From contig JAGHSS010000082.1 in NCBI GenBank assembly GCA_018065745.1, forward strand, positions 1 to 5,205: a stretch of 5,205 nucleotides of DNA, given 5' to 3'. Positions 1 to 5,205 of the stretch are shown piece by piece. Below the pieces are notes generated by a model. That model was not told where the DNA came from. It searched no databases and worked only from the letters and a program-made list of their open reading frames with translations. Origin of the DNA: Candidatus Neoflavobacterium equi. Its GTDB lineage: Bacteria; Bacteroidota; Bacteroidia; Flavobacteriales; Flavobacteriaceae. Position 1 is the stretch's first letter, and each line of letters opens with the position of its first letter. A program made the translations under genes and the position numbers.

Positions 1-99
1 CAAGAAATCAAATAAAGTCATTATAAGTAAATCGTTATTAAGTGATTATATAAAGATACTAAAAGCGACCATGCTTTTGCATAAAAAGAAATTAAATTA
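1..99. other. Left-edge segment, no firm gene
   Basis: This stretch is about 22% G+C. One plus-strand frame is open from base 2 to a TAA at 98-100 (32 codons, Lys-rich, no recognisable motif) and could be the tail of a convergent gene. By my estimate a frame this long has roughly a 4-5% chance of staying open per frame at this composition, so the evidence is weak. As an alternative, a minus-strand ATG at 19-21 opens a frame (M-T-L-F-D-F-L) that runs off the edge. A TATCTTTA box, one base away from TAnnTTTG, lies upstream of it. I cannot decide between these, and the segment may be wholly non-coding. Confidence 0.2.
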
Positions 100-128
100 A
101 AAAACCGATACACTAGGTATCGGTTTTT
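100..128 (-). terminator. Rho-independent terminator after sufD, probably bidirectional
   Basis: A perfect 7-bp stem, CCGATAC (105-111) with GTATCGG (117-123), encloses the 5-nt loop ACTAG. It is flanked by six A on the left (99-104) and five T on the right (124-128), which can extend the stem as A-T pairs. Read on the minus strand, the hairpin begins 8 nt after the sufD stop codon and is followed by a six-U run. This is the form of an intrinsic terminator closing the suf operon. The plus-strand reading also ends in a U run, so it could equally stop transcription arriving from the left. Confidence 0.85.
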
Positions 129-136
129 AATTTCAT

Positions 137-1450
137 CTATAGTTCAAATCCCATGTTCACTCCCAATTTCTGAGAGATCACTCTGGATAATTTTAATTTT
201 AAATCAGGAATTTTAACTGACGCTAAAACCTCATCTGTAAAAGCATACATCAAAAGTGCACGAGCTTCTTTTTTAGGAATTCCACGTTGTTGCATGTAGA
301 ACATTGCAGTCTCATCCAATTGCCCAATGGTACAACCGTGAGAACACTTCACATCATCAGCAAAAATTTCCAACTGTGGTTTGGTGTTCAACGTTGCTTT
401 ATCAGTCAACAAAATATTGTTGTTTTGTTGGAATGCATCTGTTTTCTGTGCCACTTGATTTACAAAGATTTTACCGTTAAAAACCCCTGTAGAGCGGTCG
501 TCATAGATCCCTTTGTAGTTTTGGTGAGATTCACAGTTTGGCTGCGCGTGGTTTACTAAGGTGTAGTGATCCACGTGTTGTTTATCACCAATCAAAGTAA
601 TTCCTTTCAGTGTACTGTCAATGCGCTCTCCCAATTGGTGAAAGTTCAAATTGTTTCTCGTGATGTTACCACCAAAAGAGAACGTGTGAACTGATGCAAT
701 ACTTTCTTGTTTTTGAGAAACAAAGGTATTGTCAATTAGGTTTGCTGATTGCACGTCATTTTGCAATTTGTAGTAATCAACAATGGCTCTTTTTTGAGTA
801 AAAATTTCAGTTACTGCATTGGTTAATACAGTTACATCAGTCAAACTTTGGTGACGTTCTAAAATTTGTACATGTGCATTTTCACCAACAATAATTAAGT
901 TTCTTGGCTGTACAAACACAGGAGCAGTTCCCGTTGTGAAATACAAAATTTCAATCGGTTTAGCAACTACAGTAGACTTTGGAATGTTGATGAAGGCACC
1001 TTCATAAGCATAAGCCGTGTTTAAATTGGTCAAACTGTCTTCTTTGACAGCGATTTGATTGAAATACATATCGATGACCATCTTGTACTTTGGTTTTGTC
1101 AAAGCTGAAGACATCAAGCAAACGTCCAATCCGTCGTGAGTTGTTGAAGACAAATGAGAGCTGAATACCCCATTTATAAACACCAATTTGTATGTATCCA
1201 CATCATTCAAGAAGTATTTTTTTACATCCTTAAATTCAACGGCTATTTCGTTTTTTCCAAAGATTCCAAAATCTGTATTCAATACAGCATTCAAAGAAGT
1301 GTATTTCCACGCTTCTTCTTTTTTGGTTGGAAAACCTTTATTTTCAAACACTTTTAGAGCTTCAGTACGAACTGCGTGTAGGTTATTTTCAGTGTCTACA
1401 CGTTGTTCAAAAGCTAAAAAAGACGATACTAATTTTTCTTTTAAATCCAT
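137..1450 (-). CDS. sufD: SufD, Fe-S cluster assembly scaffold subunit
   Basis: SufD is the non-ATPase partner of SufB in the cytoplasmic SufBC2D scaffold that builds Fe-S clusters. The 437-aa product is slightly longer than E. coli SufD (about 423 aa). An N-terminal helical part with an EEAWKYTSL motif (residues 45-53) is followed by the beta-helix core and a C-terminal helical domain (about 383-437) that contacts SufC. The signature DDVKCSHGCTIGQLDE spans residues 365-380. C369 and H371 correspond to C358 and H360 of E. coli SufD, the latter placed at the cluster-building interface with SufB. An extra cysteine, C373, lies two residues further on. The gene starts 51 nt after sufC, is last in the operon, and is followed 8 nt later by a terminator. 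The start is ATG, and the N-terminal sequence fits the family. Confidence 0.97.
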   Translation of the reverse strand: MDLKEKLVSSFLAFEQRVDTENNLHAVRTEALKVFENKGFPTKKEEAWKYTSLNAVLNTDFGIFGKNEIAVEFKDVKKYFLNDVDTYKLVFINGVFSSHLSSTTHDGLDVCLMSSALTKPKYKMVIDMYFNQIAVKEDSLTNLNTAYAYEGAFINIPKSTVVAKPIEILYFTTGTAPVFVQPRNLIIVGENAHVQILERHQSLTDVTVLTNAVTEIFTQKRAIVDYYKLQNDVQSANLIDNTFVSQKQESIASVHTFSFGGNITRNNLNFHQLGERIDSTLKGITLIGDKQHVDHYTLVNHAQPNCESHQNYKGIYDDRSTGVFNGKIFVNQVAQKTDAFQQNNNILLTDKATLNTKPQLEIFADDVKCSHGCTIGQLDETAMFYMQQRGIPKKEARALLMYAFTDEVLASVKIPDLKLKLSRVISQKLGVNMGFEL

Positions 1451-1501
1451 TACTTTAGTAATTAAATCTGGTTTATAAATACTTCCGGTCTTTGCCTGAG
1501 G

Positions 1502-2239
1502 TTATTTCAACCAGTCGTATCCTTTTTCTTCAAGCTCTAAAGCCAATTCTTTTCCACCTGTTTTAACAATTTTTCCATCGTGTAAAACGTGTACAAAATC
1601 AGGAACAATATAATCCAATAATCTTTGGTAATGCGTGATTACTAAAACCGCATTGTCTGCGCTTTTAAGTTTGTTAACACCGTTTGCAACAATGCGCAAA
1701 GCGTCAATATCAAGACCTGAATCTGTTTCATCCAAAATAGCAATTTTAGGATTCAACATCGCCATTTGGAAAATCTCATTTCTCTTTTTCTCTCCTCCAG
1801 AAAACCCTTCGTTCAAAGATCTAGACAAGAATTTACGATCAATTTCCAACAGCTCAGATTTTTCTTTGATCAGTTTCAACATCTCATTTGCAGGCATGTC
1901 TTCTTTACCGTGCGCTTTACGAGATTCGTTGATTGCTGTTTTAATAAAATTAGTTACAGAAACACCTGGGATTTCAACTGGGTATTGAAAAGATAAAAAT
2001 ACCCCTTTGTGAGAGCGCTCTTCTGGAGCTAGGTCAGCTAAATCCTCCCCGTCCAAAATTACTTCTCCTTTGGTAACTTCATAATTCTCATTACCTGCAA
2101 TTACAGCAGATAACGTAGATTTACCAGCACCATTAGGTCCCATGATTGCGTGGATTTCTCCCGCTTTAATTTCTAAGTTAATCCCTTTTAATATTTCTTT
2201 ATCCCCAATAGAGGCATGTAAGTCTTTTATTTGTAACAT
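1502..2239 (-). CDS. sufC: SufC, ABC-type ATPase of the SUF scaffold
   Basis: SufC is the soluble ABC ATPase that binds SufB and SufD and powers the conformational change needed for cluster assembly. It is not a transporter subunit. At 245 aa it matches the family (about 248 aa in E. coli). All nucleotide-binding motifs are present in order: Walker [10 protein letters not shown] (34-42, K40), Q-loop Q85 in the SufC-typical [15 protein letters not shown] signature [10 protein letters not shown] (146-155), Walker B ending D170-E171, D-loop SGLD (174-177), and switch histidine H203 in ITHYQRLL. The ETDSGLD sequence and the KKRNE signature separate SufC from ordinary transporter ATPases. The gene lies 51 nt from each neighbour and no separate promoter is evident, so it is probably co-transcribed with sufB and sufD. 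Confidence 0.98.
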   Translation of the reverse strand: MLQIKDLHASIGDKEILKGINLEIKAGEIHAIMGPNGAGKSTLSAVIAGNENYEVTKGEVILDGEDLADLAPEERSHKGVFLSFQYPVEIPGVSVTNFIKTAINESRKAHGKEDMPANEMLKLIKEKSELLEIDRKFLSRSLNEGFSGGEKKRNEIFQMAMLNPKIAILDETDSGLDIDALRIVANGVNKLKSADNAVLVITHYQRLLDYIVPDFVHVLHDGKIVKTGGKELALELEEKGYDWLK

Positions 2240-2290
2240 GATGTTTTTATATTTTTAATTTGGAAAATAAAATGCAGTAACCTTTAGAGA

Positions 2291-3739
2291 TTAACCCACA
2301 GATCCTTCCAATGATATTTCTAACAACTTTTGTGCTTCAACAGCAAATTCCATCGGTAATTTATTCAAAACCTCTTTAGAGAAACCATTAACAATTAATG
2401 CAATTGCTTTTTCAGTAGGAATACCTCTTTGGTTGCAGTAAAAGATTTGATCTTCTCCAATTTTGCTTGTTGTTGCTTCATGCTCCAACTTGGCAGTAGA
2501 GTTTTGAGATTCTATATAAGGGAAGGTATGTGCACCACATTGGTCTCCCATTAATAATGAATCACACTGAGAGAAATTTCTCGCATTGTCAGCTCTAGGT
2601 CCAATTTTCACCAATCCTCTGTAAGAGTTTTGAGAACGACCTGCAGAAATTCCTTTAGATATAATGGTTGACTTGGTATTTTTACCAAGGTGAATCATTT
2701 TTGTACCTGTATCTGCTTGTTGGTAGTTATTTGTAACTGCGATTGAATAAAACTCACCCACAGAATTGTCACCTTTCAAAATACAAGAAGGATATTTCCA
2801 TGTTACAGCAGAACCTGTTTCCACCTGTGTCCAAGAAACTTTCGCGTTCTTCTCACAGATAGCACGTTTGGTCACAAAGTTAAATACCCCACCTTTTCCA
2901 CTAGCATCACCAGGGAACCAGTTTTGAACTGTTGAATATTTAATTTCAGCATCATTCAATGCAATCAATTCAACAACAGCCGCGTGCAATTGATTTTCAT
3001 CTCTAGACGGTGCCGTACAACCTTCCAAATAAGAAACGTAAGACCCTTCATCAGCGATCAAAAGTGTACGCTCAAATTGACCTGTTCCAGCTTGGTTGAT
3101 TCTGAAATATGTAGATAGTTCCATTGGACAACGCACCCCTTTAGGGATGTAACAGAAAGAACCGTCAGAAAACACAGCTGAGTTCAATGCAGCATAGAAA
3201 TTGTCTGTTTGCGGCACAACTGTTCCTAGGTATTTTTGTACCAAGTCACCGTGTTCGCGAATCGCTTCAGAAATGGAGCAGAAAATAATTCCCTTTTCCT
3301 TCAAAGTTTCTTTAAAAGTAGTTGCAACAGACACAGAGTCCATTACAATATCCATGGCTACACCCGTTAGTTTTTTCTGTTCATTGATTGAGATACCCAA
3401 TTTTTTGAACGTTTCCAACAATTCTGGATCAACCTCATCTAAACTTTTGTATTTATCTTTTTTCTTTGGAGCAGAGTAATAAGATATTGCCTGGAAATCA
3501 GGTTTTTCATATCTCACATTAGCCCATTCTGGTTCTACCATATTCTTCCAGATTCTGAAAGCCTCAAGACGCCAATTGGTCATCCATTCAGGCTCTTCTT
3601 TCTTTTGAGAAATGGCGCGAACAATTTCCTCGTTTAATCCAATAGGGAATGTTTCAGATTCTATATCTGTATAAAATCCGTATTCATACTCTTTGGTTTC
3701 GAGTTCTTTTTTTAATTCTTCTTCCGTGTATTTTGACAT
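2291..3739 (-). CDS. sufB: SufB, Fe-S cluster assembly scaffold subunit
   Basis: SufB is the main scaffold protein of SufBC2D. It accepts persulfide sulfur and hosts the nascent Fe-S cluster. The 482-aa length is close to E. coli SufB (495 aa). With a constant offset of 13 residues, the E. coli functional positions are all found: C241 in [12 protein letters not shown] (E. coli C254), C392 in FSQCDS (C405, the key interface cysteine), and H420-E421 in [14 protein letters not shown] (H433-E434). An acidic and Lys-rich N-terminal region (1-55) precedes a helical region with [10 protein letters not shown] (52-61), then the beta-helix core (about 150-420) and a C-terminal SufC-binding helical part. 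The ATG start is preceded by an 82-nt gap from sufA that contains a strong hairpin, with no clear Shine-Dalgarno sequence. Confidence 0.98.
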   Translation of the reverse strand: MSKYTEEELKKELETKEYEYGFYTDIESETFPIGLNEEIVRAISQKKEEPEWMTNWRLEAFRIWKNMVEPEWANVRYEKPDFQAISYYSAPKKKDKYKSLDEVDPELLETFKKLGISINEQKKLTGVAMDIVMDSVSVATTFKETLKEKGIIFCSISEAIREHGDLVQKYLGTVVPQTDNFYAALNSAVFSDGSFCYIPKGVRCPMELSTYFRINQAGTGQFERTLLIADEGSYVSYLEGCTAPSRDENQLHAAVVELIALNDAEIKYSTVQNWFPGDASGKGGVFNFVTKRAICEKNAKVSWTQVETGSAVTWKYPSCILKGDNSVGEFYSIAVTNNYQQADTGTKMIHLGKNTKSTIISKGISAGRSQNSYRGLVKIGPRADNARNFSQCDSLLMGDQCGAHTFPYIESQNSTAKLEHEATTSKIGEDQIFYCNQRGIPTEKAIALIVNGFSKEVLNKLPMEFAVEAQKLLEISLEGSVG

Positions 3740-3754
3740 AATGCTTTATATAAG

Positions 3755-3780
3755 ATCTAAAGCTCTATAAGAGTTCAGAT
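3755..3780 (-). promoter_or_regulatory. Hairpin in the sufA-sufB gap
   Basis: In the mRNA sense (minus strand) this reads AUCUGAACUCU, loop UAU, AGAGCUUUAGAU. It forms about 11 base pairs with one G-U pair and a single bulged C. It ends 15 nt before the sufB ATG and starts 41 nt after the sufA stop. It is followed by CUUAUAUAAAG rather than a continuous U tract, so it is not a strong terminator. Possible roles are partial attenuation, an mRNA processing or stability element that sets the sufA to sufBCD ratio, or control of sufB translation. The stem is visible in the sequence, but its function is inference. Confidence 0.5.
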
Positions 3781-3821
3781 ATTAAATCTAATCGTTACTT
3801 CTTAACTGGTAAAGTTGTGTT

Positions 3822-4151
3822 TTATAAAGAGAAAGACTCTCCACATCCACAGGTTCTTGACGCGTTTGGATTGTTGAAAACAAATCCTTTTCCATTCAAG
3901 CCACCAGAGTATTCTAAAACGGTTCCAACCAAGTAAAGGAAACTTTTTTTGTCCACGGCAATTTTAATTCCGTTGTCTTCAAAAACCTTATCTTCTGGTT
4001 GAATTTCTTTATCAAATTTCAAGTCGTATGATAATCCCGAACATCCACCGCTATGAACTCCTACGCGTACATAGTCATTTACTGGGTCAAATCCGTCGTC
4101 TTCCATTAAGGAAACAACTCTTTTTCTAGCTGGTTCTGAAACTTTTATCAT
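3822..4151 (-). CDS. sufA: A-type Fe-S carrier protein (SufA/IscA/HesB family)
   Basis: This is a 109-aa A-type carrier, which takes Fe-S clusters from the scaffold and delivers them to apoproteins as a cytoplasmic dimer. The three cluster-binding cysteines are in the family pattern: C37 in HSGGCSGLSY (33-42), and C101 and C103 in the C-terminal SRTCGCGESF (98-107), a C-x63-C-G-C arrangement. The length (about 107-122 aa in the family) is normal. The family motif GGLNGKGFVFNNPNA spans residues 83-97. The first-gene position ahead of sufBCD supports the SufA role. Sequence alone does not separate SufA from IscA or ErpA, so the symbol rests on context. The ATG start gives a leader of roughly 25-30 nt from the predicted promoter. 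Confidence 0.95.
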   Translation of the reverse strand: MIKVSEPARKRVVSLMEDDGFDPVNDYVRVGVHSGGCSGLSYDLKFDKEIQPEDKVFEDNGIKIAVDKKSFLYLVGTVLEYSGGLNGKGFVFNNPNASRTCGCGESFSL

Positions 4152-4183
4152 GATTTTTTGGTTTCTATAGTATTTAATAAACG

Positions 4184-4191
4184 CAAAGATA
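4184..4191 (-). promoter_or_regulatory. Bacteroidota-type -7 promoter element for sufA
   Basis: The minus strand reads TATCTTTG here, an exact match to the TAnnTTTG -7 consensus used by the primary sigma factor of Bacteroidota. Transcription should start a few bases downstream, giving a leader of about 25-30 nt before the sufA ATG. No convincing TTG -33 element is found at the expected distance, where a short dyad (4202-4220) lies instead. This would be the main promoter of sufABCD. Confidence 0.6.
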
Positions 4192-4201
4192 ATTTAAAAA
4201 A

Positions 4202-4220
4202 ACCACATTATTATAGTGGT
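4202..4220. promoter_or_regulatory. Inverted repeat ACCAC-N9-GTGGT upstream of sufA
   Basis: A perfect 5-bp dyad, ACCAC (4202-4206) and GTGGT (4216-4220), is separated by nine A/T bases. It lies 11-29 bp upstream of the sufA -7 element, where a -33 element or an operator would be. It could be a binding site for a regulator of suf transcription. Read on the minus strand it is followed by seven T, so it could also act as a weak terminator shielding sufA from incoming antisense transcription. A chance dyad is possible, given the short arms. Confidence 0.25.
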
Positions 4221-4291
4221 AACATTTTTATAACTAATGATTTGATAAATTTTATCTATGTAGGACTGCTAAAAACTTTGGTTTTTATACC

Positions 4292-4303
4292 TTGCAAAAG
4301 CAA
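4292..4303. repeat. Short dyad TTGC-AAAA-GCAA before the hydrolase gene
   Basis: A perfect 4+4 bp dyad with an A4 centre lies 17 bp before the hydrolase ATG. Its reverse complement shares the 10-mer TGCTTTTGCA with another dyad at 71-82 (ATGC-TTTT-GCAT), also outside the recognised genes. I did not notice other copies when reading the window. It may be a small operator or chance in AT-rich DNA. Confidence 0.2.
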
Positions 4304-4320
4304 AAATTATCAAACAAATT

Positions 4321-5178
4321 ATGAAAATATACCCTATAGAAAGTGGCAATTTTAAATTGGATGGCGGTGCCATGTTTGGCGTGGTTCCCAAAACCATTTG
4401 GAATAAGACAAATCCTGCTGACGCAAACAATCTGATTGACCTTGCGGCACGTTGCTTGTTGATTGAAGATGGAAATAGACTTGTTTTGATTGACACGGGA
4501 ATGGGTTCCAAACAAGACGACAAATTCTTTAGCTATTACAGCCTTTGGGGAACGCATACCCTGGAAAATTCACTGGCAAAACACGGATTTCACAAGGATC
4601 AAATTACAGATGTCTTTTTGACACATTTACACTTTGACCACGTGGGTGGCGCTGTGGAATGGAACAAAGACAGAACGGGATTTACACCCACCTTTAAAAA
4701 TGCAAAATACTGGACAAACCAAGCACACTTGGATTGGGCATTACAGCCAAATCCAAGAGAGAAAGCCTCCTTTTTAAAAGAGAATATCCTTCCCATAATA
4801 GAAAGCGGACAAATGCATTACATTCAAACTGCTGATCAAAATCTTTTAGAAAACAGTCCGTTGGGATTTGATATTTTATTTGTTGACGGCCACACAGAAA
4901 AACAAATGCTTCCCATATTGAATTACAAGGGGCAAAAATTAGCCTATTGCGCTGACTTGGTTGCCACAGCTGGACATTTACCCATTCCTTATGTTATGGG
5001 ATACGACACCAGACCACTACTTACAGTAAGCGAAAAGGATTGGTTTTTGAATCAGGCTGCGACACACGGCTGGAAGTTGCTTTTGGAACACGACGCACAC
5101 AATGAAATTATCACCGTTCAACACACAGAAAAAGGAGTACGCTTAAAAGACGTACTTACCTATCAAGATATTTTGTAA
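4321..5178 (+). CDS. MBL-fold metallohydrolase, substrate unknown
   Basis: This 285-aa protein has a metallo-beta-lactamase fold and a full dinuclear metal site: HLHFDH (H102, H104, D106, H107) followed by VGG, H191 in VDGHTEKQ, D212 in YCADLV, and H257 in LLEHDAHNE. LVLIDTGMG (54-62) is the usual early strand and loop. The intervals H191-D212-H257 are close to those of the AHL lactonase AiiA, but the position of its catalytic Tyr194 is Ala here (A215). No signal peptide or membrane segment is seen, so it is probably cytoplasmic. The overall sequence resembles a protein common in flavobacteria, annotated only as an MBL-fold hydrolase. Lactonase, organophosphate-hydrolase-like or other ester hydrolysis are all possible. 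It is divergent from sufA. The ATG at 4321 is chosen because conserved sequence begins at once; the next ATG (M18) would lose it. Confidence 0.9.
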   Translation: MKIYPIESGNFKLDGGAMFGVVPKTIWNKTNPADANNLIDLAARCLLIEDGNRLVLIDTGMGSKQDDKFFSYYSLWGTHTLENSLAKHGFHKDQITDVFLTHLHFDHVGGAVEWNKDRTGFTPTFKNAKYWTNQAHLDWALQPNPREKASFLKENILPIIESGQMHYIQTADQNLLENSPLGFDILFVDGHTEKQMLPILNYKGQKLAYCADLVATAGHLPIPYVMGYDTRPLLTVSEKDWFLNQAATHGWKLLLEHDAHNEIITVQHTEKGVRLKDVLTYQDIL

Positions 5179-5182
5179 ATTG

Positions 5183-5194
5183 TGTAACATTACA
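5183..5194. repeat. Short dyad TGTAA-CA-TTACA after the hydrolase gene
   Basis: A 5+5 bp inverted repeat with a 2-bp centre starts 4 bp after the hydrolase stop codon. It has no U-tract, so it is not a good terminator. It could be part of the upstream region of a gene beyond the window. The GTAACATT within it also occurs at 4219-4226, upstream of the hydrolase gene. The remaining bases to 5205 show nothing else. Confidence 0.2.
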
Positions 5195-5205
5195 GATAAT
5201 TATAT

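Noticed and set aside
287..559. Plus-strand open frame of about 90 codons
   Set aside because: It lies fully inside sufD on the opposite strand, has no family resemblance and no start context. It is a shadow of the real gene.
1451..1501. Internal promoter or terminator in the sufC-sufD gap
   Set aside because: No TAnnTTTG match and no stable stem were found. The 2240-2290 gap likewise shows nothing. That both gaps are 51 nt is probably coincidence.
1635..1988. Plus-strand open frame of 117 codons
   Set aside because: It is antisense to sufC, whose motifs are all intact. The frame has no recognisable domain.
3201..3479. Plus-strand open frame of 92 codons
   Set aside because: It is antisense to the conserved sufB core and has no independent support.
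3822..4151. Assignment as ErpA or IscA instead of SufA
   Set aside because: The three-cysteine pattern is shared by all A-type carriers. Position at the head of sufBCD favours the SufA role, and no isc genes are present in the window.
4273..4280. AAACTTTG as a -7 element for the hydrolase gene
   Set aside because: It differs from TAnnTTTG at the first base, and the only upstream TTTG (4241-4244) is 28 bp away, too far for a -33 partner. The hydrolase promoter remains unassigned.
4158..4355. Plus-strand open frame of 65 codons across the sufA-hydrolase gap
   Set aside because: It overlaps the sufA promoter and the start of the hydrolase gene in another frame, and has an AT-driven composition with no motif.

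Overview
The window looks like a chromosomal segment from a member of the Bacteroidota, most likely class Flavobacteriia. This is inferred from AT-rich intergenic DNA, a TAnnTTTG-type -7 promoter element, A/T-rich start regions without clear Shine-Dalgarno sequences, and the protein sequences themselves. No RNA gene, mobile element, CRISPR array, origin or phage gene is visible.

Layout. About positions 137-4151 hold a four-gene minus-strand cluster in the order sufA (A-type carrier), sufB, sufC, sufD. It is the core of the SUF iron-sulfur cluster assembly machine. The gaps between genes are 82, 51 and 51 nt. A TATCTTTG element lies just upstream of sufA, and a strong hairpin with U-tracts (100-128) follows sufD, so the four genes are probably one transcription unit. 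An 11-bp hairpin lies in the sufA-sufB gap, 15 nt before the sufB start. It is the best candidate here for post-transcriptional control. The cysteine desulfurase (sufS) and sufE, often found just after sufD, are not joined to this unit, because the terminator comes directly after sufD.

Divergent from sufA, across a 169-nt intergenic region, lies a plus-strand gene for a cytoplasmic metallo-beta-lactamase-fold hydrolase (4321-5178). It has a full dinuclear metal site spaced like that of AHL lactonases, but its substrate is unknown. The short ends (1-99 and 5179-5205) hold no firmly identifiable gene. The left edge has one weak open frame that might be the tail of a convergent plus-strand gene.

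How the genes work together. SufB, SufC and SufD are expected to form the SufBC2D scaffold. ATP hydrolysis by SufC drives rearrangement of the SufB-SufD interface, where the cluster is built. The SufA-like protein then carries clusters to apoproteins. All key residues are present (SufB C392 and E421, SufD C369 and H371, the complete SufC ATPase motifs, SufA C37/C101/C103), so the system should be active. The divergent hydrolase has no evident functional link to Fe-S assembly beyond proximity. I see ordinary core genes with a few regulatory-scale oddities and no convincing sign of a previously undescribed system.
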